A stretch of DNA of 64,000 nt from Trichobilharzia regenti. Its lineage: Eukaryota > Platyhelminthes > Trematoda > Strigeidida > Schistosomatidae. Shown here piece after piece: positions 58,545-64,000 of the stretch. The translations under genes were made by a program, and so were the position numbers. The notes under the pieces are model-generated. The model was given only the letters and a program-made list of their open reading frames with translations. It ran no database searches and was not told the DNA's origin. Numbering within the stretch: the stretch's first letter is position 1; each line of letters starts with the position of its first letter. The stretch is taken from the NCBI GenBank assembly GCA_944472135.2, contig OX235267.1, forward strand, positions 19,885,452 to 19,949,451, read 5' to 3'.

Positions 58545-59121
58545 ACCTGTTGTTTGTTTTGCCTTTATTTATAATTTCAGATAAAACACCAGCAGTTAAA
58601 AAAAGAGCCCTCAAACAAATAAGTGTCGTCCATTCAATGTCCAGATGATTCAGTAGGTGAGGCAAAACAGACACAAAGATGAAATATAAGACAGGGGCAA
58701 AAGTCACCTCAGAGTTACATAAAGAATATGCATTTGTTGGATACCATTTATACCTTTCTACTCTCTTAAAAGAATACTTTGAGTTCCTATCCACTTTGAC
58801 CGGAAATTACATGAATCCACAGTTGCCGTTGGCACGATCCAAAGTCTTGGAACTCAGTATGGAGTATATGCTCATTGGTGGTGAGTATCCGCTAAACTAT
58901 GCATCTAAAGATCACATATACTTCCCATGATCACAGCGATGCATTGCAAAATATGTCAAAATTTTGGAGTAATCAAATTCAACACGAAACGGGAGTAAGT
59001 AAATTGCTGCACTGGAAAAGATGTAGTGCACACCTAGAAATTTATCCATATGCTGATTATCTTGACAAATTCAAATCCTTACATATGCAGCGCCAAAAAG
59101 TCTGGACATCTTGGAAATAAT
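58545..59121 (+). pseudogene. Unrecognised coding-like segment, unit 2 copy
   Basis: Copy of 44600-45176, including the same frame break. Confidence 0.35.
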
Positions 59122-59947
59122 AAAAATATGCTGATGGTTGCACTTAAAATGCTCCTGACTCCTTTGATGGTAATATTCAGTCACAGCATACTTCATTTTT
59201 CATTATATATGGGTTAATCTACCATTCAAAATTTACCTGATAATCGCCAGTTTACTGATACTGCTCTGCTGGTTTAACCGGACACTGACCGATGTGGTGA
59301 GCCGGTTGCAGCTAACGTTGCTGCAAACATTTTCACCGGTAAACTGGCTAAAGTTTTACAAGACATTTCTATGCTCTTATAGCTTACCATATCTGCCATA
59401 TATAACACAGACTTCAGTTATTACGCGGATTTTTCTTTAGTTTAACAATAACAATGCCCAAGATTAAATCGTGTGAATCGCATTCACCTGTGGGCTTAAT
59501 GATATCATTCCACTACCTTTTCTTATAGCTATCCTGTAAATTCAATGATTTTATATAAGTTTAATCAATGCAAATATCGTATATATCATATTGTTGATGT
59601 CTGTAGAGTAACGTCCACCGCGTAAAAGGAATAGGAATACATTAATATTATATGGTCATGAATTTGGATGAGACAAGTTATTACTATGTGCTGATAATCA
59701 TCTGTTCAAACGCCTTCGCCTCGACACATATCACACTAGTATGAGCACATCAGACGGGCAACAAATAGGGGAACATTCTACACTATTTAATTGTGACCCC
59801 GAAGTTGTTATCGTACTTGCGTTTCACTTGTGATTTAATCCCAGGCATTGAACCACCATTATATATAAACACACAGAAATTAATAATATTATATTTATTC
59901 CTATCTATGTAGGAAACACGAAGACAGCAAACTATAAGAAAATTTCA

Positions 59948-60289
59948 GTGTTCAGGTCTTACTACGCTGGACCTCGCGCTGGACCTGGAAGATTTTCAGA
60001 TACAATTTGTAATAACCAACGCCAAAAACCAGAACACAGATTGGCGACTCGAGAATCCTTTATTCTTACGCCAATAGGTAACCAAGAATGAGGTTATTAC
60101 ATAACAGGTCTAAGAATAAATGTTATAACAATAAATGACGATTATACCTCTAATAGTTTTCTGTCTTCCACTGAACAGCGACCGATGAGATAATGACTGC
60201 CGGATTAATGACTCTCGCGAAAAATATGGAGGAGTTGGGTTAGAGCGAACAACCATGAATTGATCGTTCAATCTTCAACTACACTGACA
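59948..60289 (-). mobile_element. LTR-like repeat R6 (unit 2 copy of R5)
   Basis: Copy of 46003-46344, followed by the same CR1 C-terminal fragment. Confidence 0.55.
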
Positions 60290-60575
60290 GTGCCCATTTA
60301 TTATTAACAGCACTCTCATTCGTGACAAGCTGATGATGGTAATTTTCTAGCGATATTTCATGTCCAAACTACTTGGCTACGATTGTAAGAAGGACTACAT
60401 CTCACGGTGCATGAGGCTAATACTTGATCCACTTTGGACGAGACGAATTCTTGTAAACCTAGTGTTCTTCTTTAAGGTCCTACACAAAATATCACTCTTG
60501 GACAATAAGGGCATACAATTCTCACCGGAATGCTCCTACTCCCGAAATCCTAACTCTCCCTTAGTTATATATTGC
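60290..60575 (+). pseudogene. CR1-like family A relative, RT C-terminal fragment, unit 2 copy
   Basis: Copy of 46345-46630. Confidence 0.75.
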
Positions 60576-62158
60576 GTATATGCAACAAGTATCTGCTTCA
60601 GCCGGGGAAATAGAGAATACATTGGCTTTTTGCGTCTGTGACCACTTCTATGAGAATCTGGGACTAGTTTTTGCGGCATATTAGTGATATATACCCTATA
60701 TGATTCCTTTTTATTATATATGTGTCACAGATACAGTTCTTTGTAAATTAGATACCACTTCTCACCCAGAGGAATCTGATTGGCCTTTCAATGTCGTCCG
60801 TAGTTGGTGTCCATTCTCTACTGTTGCCCATGTTGGATTGCAGTTCAGTTTACACATGCCAATTAACACGTTTGGCTGGCAGAAGGTGTTGTTCCCAGTT
60901 CATTTGTTAGTTGAAGGTTTTGTTGCTGGCTCATTTGGTTACTTAACATGTAGAAATCTGGAAAACTAATGTCTTCAACGTTCATATTTACAGAATGCAA
61001 CAATCTACGGGTGAATTTGGCGAGGAGAGCGCCATCAGAGTTTATATATGCAAGGTTTCCAAAAAACATAATCCTGGAGAATTTAGAACCTGGGTTGAAG
61101 TTGACAAAAGCATTTTAGCTTTTCAAGAATGTAAATATGCCATCAGTGTGTCTGTTATCAGTTAAAAAATCAGATCTAAATCAAACAAGTTTGAGCCAGA
61201 TGAGATGTGTGAACTTATTGTACTTGTGTGTATTTTTGGGTATGAAAAGAAACTGGAAAGCAATCAGAAACTCCTAAAGGGTAATGTTACTAATGCCTAA
61301 TATACTAGATCCAAATACATGAACTAGGACTGCCTGTAGTAAAGCCATTCGATATGTTGCAAAACGATTTACCAAGCGGATAATATATGGTGATCTGTTG
61401 AGTTTTAAAGATAAGACTTCAATCGACAGGAATAACGTTTCGGGTTGTGGTCTATGATCGGCGGTTTTTTCGAAGTTGTGGTTTCTCCGTGACTATGAAT
61501 ACAGATGTCCATGGTTTTAAAAAACCCTAAATAAATTTTTCTTCGAACCAGTGGTCTTCTTTTTCTTGGCGAAACATCTGTTGATATTATTAGACGACTA
61601 AGTAGTAAAGTAGAATGGTCTGTGAATGAGAATCGTAGTCGTTGTGTTTTGGATTAAATTCTCGCATCTAACTGTTATAACTCTGTGGACACAGCTTTTT
61701 CCTCATGGTACATTATGATATCTAGAAGTCATAAGCACACTGTCTTCGGCAGAGTTATTTTTACTTTTTAAGAGACTGCAAGTAGTGATCCATTTTAGGT
61801 GACCCAATAAATGCCTGCGGAAGCTTTCGTGGAGACGATATTTTTACTAAGAAAGTTCTCAGGGTTTCAGCTTTTATTTTATAATTCAAAAATAACGTTA
61901 AGTTGTTCATTAAGGTAGTAGATTACCTTCAGTGGAAACCATTTTAAGGTACCTACGTAGCTTTATGTAGTGCGTCATAAAAGTAAGCAGCGTAGGCTAA
62001 CTGTGTTTAAATATATTGGAAGTTGTCTAGCTGGTCAAGGCGTAGTTCTTACATACTAGTTAGTCTTATAAATAATGAATATACCGTACAAGCGTTTACT
62101 TTGATTTGCATGCCTAGCTCATAAGCTTTATGCCTGCACGTGGTATGCATCTAGGCCT
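60576..62158. other. No gene recognised (unit 2 copy of 46631-48213)
   Basis: Same unassigned sequence; one base difference noticed at 61112. Confidence 0.3.
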
Positions 62159-62576
62159 GATAATCTGTGTGATGAGTCCTGTAAAACACGCTACTATCAT
62201 GATTAAAGTAAGAAGAACAAAATTTAGAGGCTGACGATATAGACGTTCGCGAACAGTACTGGGTATATTAACGCAAGATCTTATGCCAACAACTTCTAAC
62301 GCATTTGAATCTCGCGTACCAAAGACAAAGCAAAAGACTACAATCCGTTGTCCAAATTACAATATACATTTCGGAACCAAATCGCGGATTGGAGCAGAAA
62401 CTAAGCTAGCTAGCTATCGTGCACGACAGTGACACGACGAAGTACCAAATGGCGCGATGCGTGACGGGAAGCCTTCAGCTAAATAAGTTGACTTAAACTC
62501 TAAGGGTCAGCATCCAATGTTCACTGATGATTCCTATGGTCAATAATTTTGGAAAATTATTTACCGCTACAGATCA
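62159..62576 (-). mobile_element. Putative gypsy 3' LTR, unit 2 copy
   Basis: Copy of 48214-48631, preceded on the minus strand by the same polypurine tract (62577-62585). Confidence 0.35.
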
Positions 62577-63071
62577 CTCCCCCCTAGTGGGGTCGTGAGG
62601 ACCCTAAGACAGAACCGACCGGAAATAAAAAAACTCGATGGTTCCCTTTCGGGTGAAAAAATCCTCCAAGCCGCTTGGTGGCGTGCCTACTGGTCTGCCT
62701 GCCTATGCTAATAGGGTGTTTGTACATAGATTCCTTGATGTCGTTCGTTGGATCCCATGCTTCGTTTTTTCCTGTCCAGTGCCCATAGCACCTGAAAAAG
62801 GAAACAAGAACGCTAAGAACCATGTCAAGGAAAATGTACCAAATCAGCGTTTCTTTTAAAAAATGATGTGCATTTACCAGACAGTAAAATACTGCAAATT
62901 TTAGAACATCGGAAAAAGTATACATCTAAATTTTTCGGTGCATTTAACATGTACTGTCAAAGAAACAAATTTACTTGTTTAGTGACACCGTATACAAAAA
63001 AATTGATGCATCTGAGAAGAAAAAATAATTAGTACCACAAGCGAATGAGTTGGGTGAGTCATTCGACTTCG

Positions 63072-63879
63072 TTATGTCAAATAAGTGTGAAGATATTCTG
63101 GGAACCTCACGGTACGTCCAGAGCGGGTTTTCTTAGGCGGCTCGACAGAAGATTCGGTAGCTGCCGCCGTGCTAGTAACTTCACAAAGGACCAAACGATC
63201 TTTGGTTACTTGCGGATTATGGGGTACGTTGAGCACTATGCTGACAGGATTACCTTCCAAGTAAGCCGATTTCAGACAGTCAATGCTGACGGTGTCCTCG
63301 CGGACATTTTTGTCTAAGACAAAGAATTTATCCGAACGTTTAATTACTTTATATGGTCCGTCGTATGGGGGTTCCAGAGGTCTGCGCACAGTCACGGTGA
63401 ACAAATATATGTGAAGAAGTTTTTAAACACGGGTGAACGAAAACATCAATGGACTGTGGACGAAGGGGAGCAGGTTTAACTGGACGCATGGCGTTTGTAA
63501 GCCTACTGACGTATGAAGCGTGATCCACAGCTGGTGGGAAGCTCGAGGGAGGAACAAATTCATCAGGCAGTCGTAGTGTTGTGCCATATACTAGCTCGGC
63601 GCTAGTACAACTAGCATCGGTTTTCAGGGTGTTTCGTATCCCTAGGAGAACTAACGGAGGGGATCCAGTCCAATGGGTATTGTTTGCAGCTGACAGAACA
63701 GCTTTCAACTGTCAGTATAGACGTTCTACCATAACATTAGCTTGAGGATGGTAGGCTGTTGTTCGAAAACGCATGCAACCTATGATTTTAGTCAGGGCAA
63801 AGAATAAGCCACTTTTGAATTGCCACCCGCGATCAGTTGTTATAGAAGATGGGCATCCAAAGTTGGCGATGCATCTTTC
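63072..63879 (-). pseudogene. Ty3/gypsy pol integrase region, unit 2 copy
   Basis: Copy of 49127-49934 with the same stop and frameshift. Base differences from unit 1 at 63090 and 63472; the latter changes a Leu codon to Pro in the second frame. Confidence 0.88.
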
Positions 63880-64000
63880 TAACAATAATAATATATTCTC
63901 ATTTTGTACATGAGGGACGCCAGTTTACAGTCATCATCAATATGATAAATTACATATACGATTAGCAATCATACTTAATAATAATGTTTTAATAAATTAC
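63880..64000 (-). mobile_element. SINE-like element, unit 2 copy, cut by window end
   Basis: First 121 bp of the copy of 49935-50160. Confidence 0.6.

Larger units (their letters stand above)
50258..64000. repeat. Tandem duplication unit 2 (continues past the window)
   Basis: A copy of 34768 onwards. Noticed base differences from unit 1: 50856 (G for A), 55300 (C for T), 61112 (A for T), 63090 (A for T) and 63472 (G for A). One 1,556-bp deletion is present. Its last window bases correspond to 50055 of unit 1. Confidence 0.95.

Noticed and set aside
63045..63317. 90-codon plus-strand frame present only in unit 2
   Set aside because: It is antisense to the gypsy pol and opens only because one base differs from unit 1 (63090), removing a stop.
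1..64000. CRISPR arrays, bacterial operons or prophage genes
   Set aside because: The window shows introns, LINE/SINE elements and no direct-repeat/spacer pattern; the tandem repeats found lack unique spacers.

Overview
The window is eukaryotic and repeat-dominated, about 63% A+T by eye. It most resembles the genome of a schistosome-type blood fluke (Trematoda). Four things suggest this: degenerate CR1-like, RTE/SR2-like and Penelope-like retroelements; a tRNA-related SINE carrying a hammerhead-like ribozyme fold (the layout of Schistosoma S-alpha SINEs); a Ty3/gypsy fragment; and host introns of only 31-38 bp beside a 6.7-kb intron. The species call is inference. No bacterial operons, CRISPR arrays or intact viral genomes are seen.

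Two host genes can be supported. (1) An hnRNP F/H-type gene with three quasi-RRMs on the + strand (21757-30196) has eight coding exons and a predicted 449-residue product. Its third intron (22201-28910) has filled with a MITE-like repeat, a foldback element with a nested SINE, two SR2-like fragments and three tandem copies of a 178-bp repeat. (2) A small Tim chaperone gene of Tim9 type, with twin CX3C motifs, lies on the - strand (34670-34928) and is cut by the edge of a large duplication.

Layout. 1-7.9 kb: a CR1-like element (family A, ORF1 + endonuclease/RT), interrupted by an inverted copy of its own 3' end and by a 336-bp LTR-like repeat. 8.1-9.5 kb: a CR1 3' fragment (family B) and a Penelope-like GIY-YIG fragment. 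9.6-11.5 kb: a second family A copy on the - strand. 11.6-21.3 kb: non-coding repeats, with LTR-like copies, a tandem repeat of about 193 bp, the ribozyme SINE pair, and an inverted pair of LTR-like repeats flanking 1.2 kb. 21.3-30.4 kb: the hnRNP gene. 30.6-32.6 kb: CR1 family C and a Penelope-like fragment, both on the - strand. 33.0-34.3 kb: a 213-bp palindrome and a 1-kb element with 155-bp terminal inverted repeats. 34.67-34.93 kb: the Tim9-like gene.

34768-64000 is a tandem duplication. Unit 1 (34768-50257, 15,490 bp) is followed directly by unit 2 (50258 to beyond the window end). The units are nearly identical; five single-base differences were noticed. Unit 2 has lost 1,556 bp and carries 11 bp of filler there. 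Each unit holds an SR2-like pseudogene, a Penelope-like C-terminal ORF, a CR1 family C pseudogene, a family B CR1 fragment, a CR1/Penelope chimera, an unrecognised coding-like segment, an LTR-like repeat joined to a CR1 tail, and the 3' part of a gypsy element with polypurine tract and putative LTR. The junction joins the gypsy RNase H region to the first bases of the small-Tim exon 2.

The strongest leads are the breakpoint through the Tim9-like gene, the 1.3-kb self-insertion hairpin in the CR1 element, two covarying stem-loops in CR1 3' UTRs that are shared with short SINE-like copies, and the ribozyme-bearing SINE pair.
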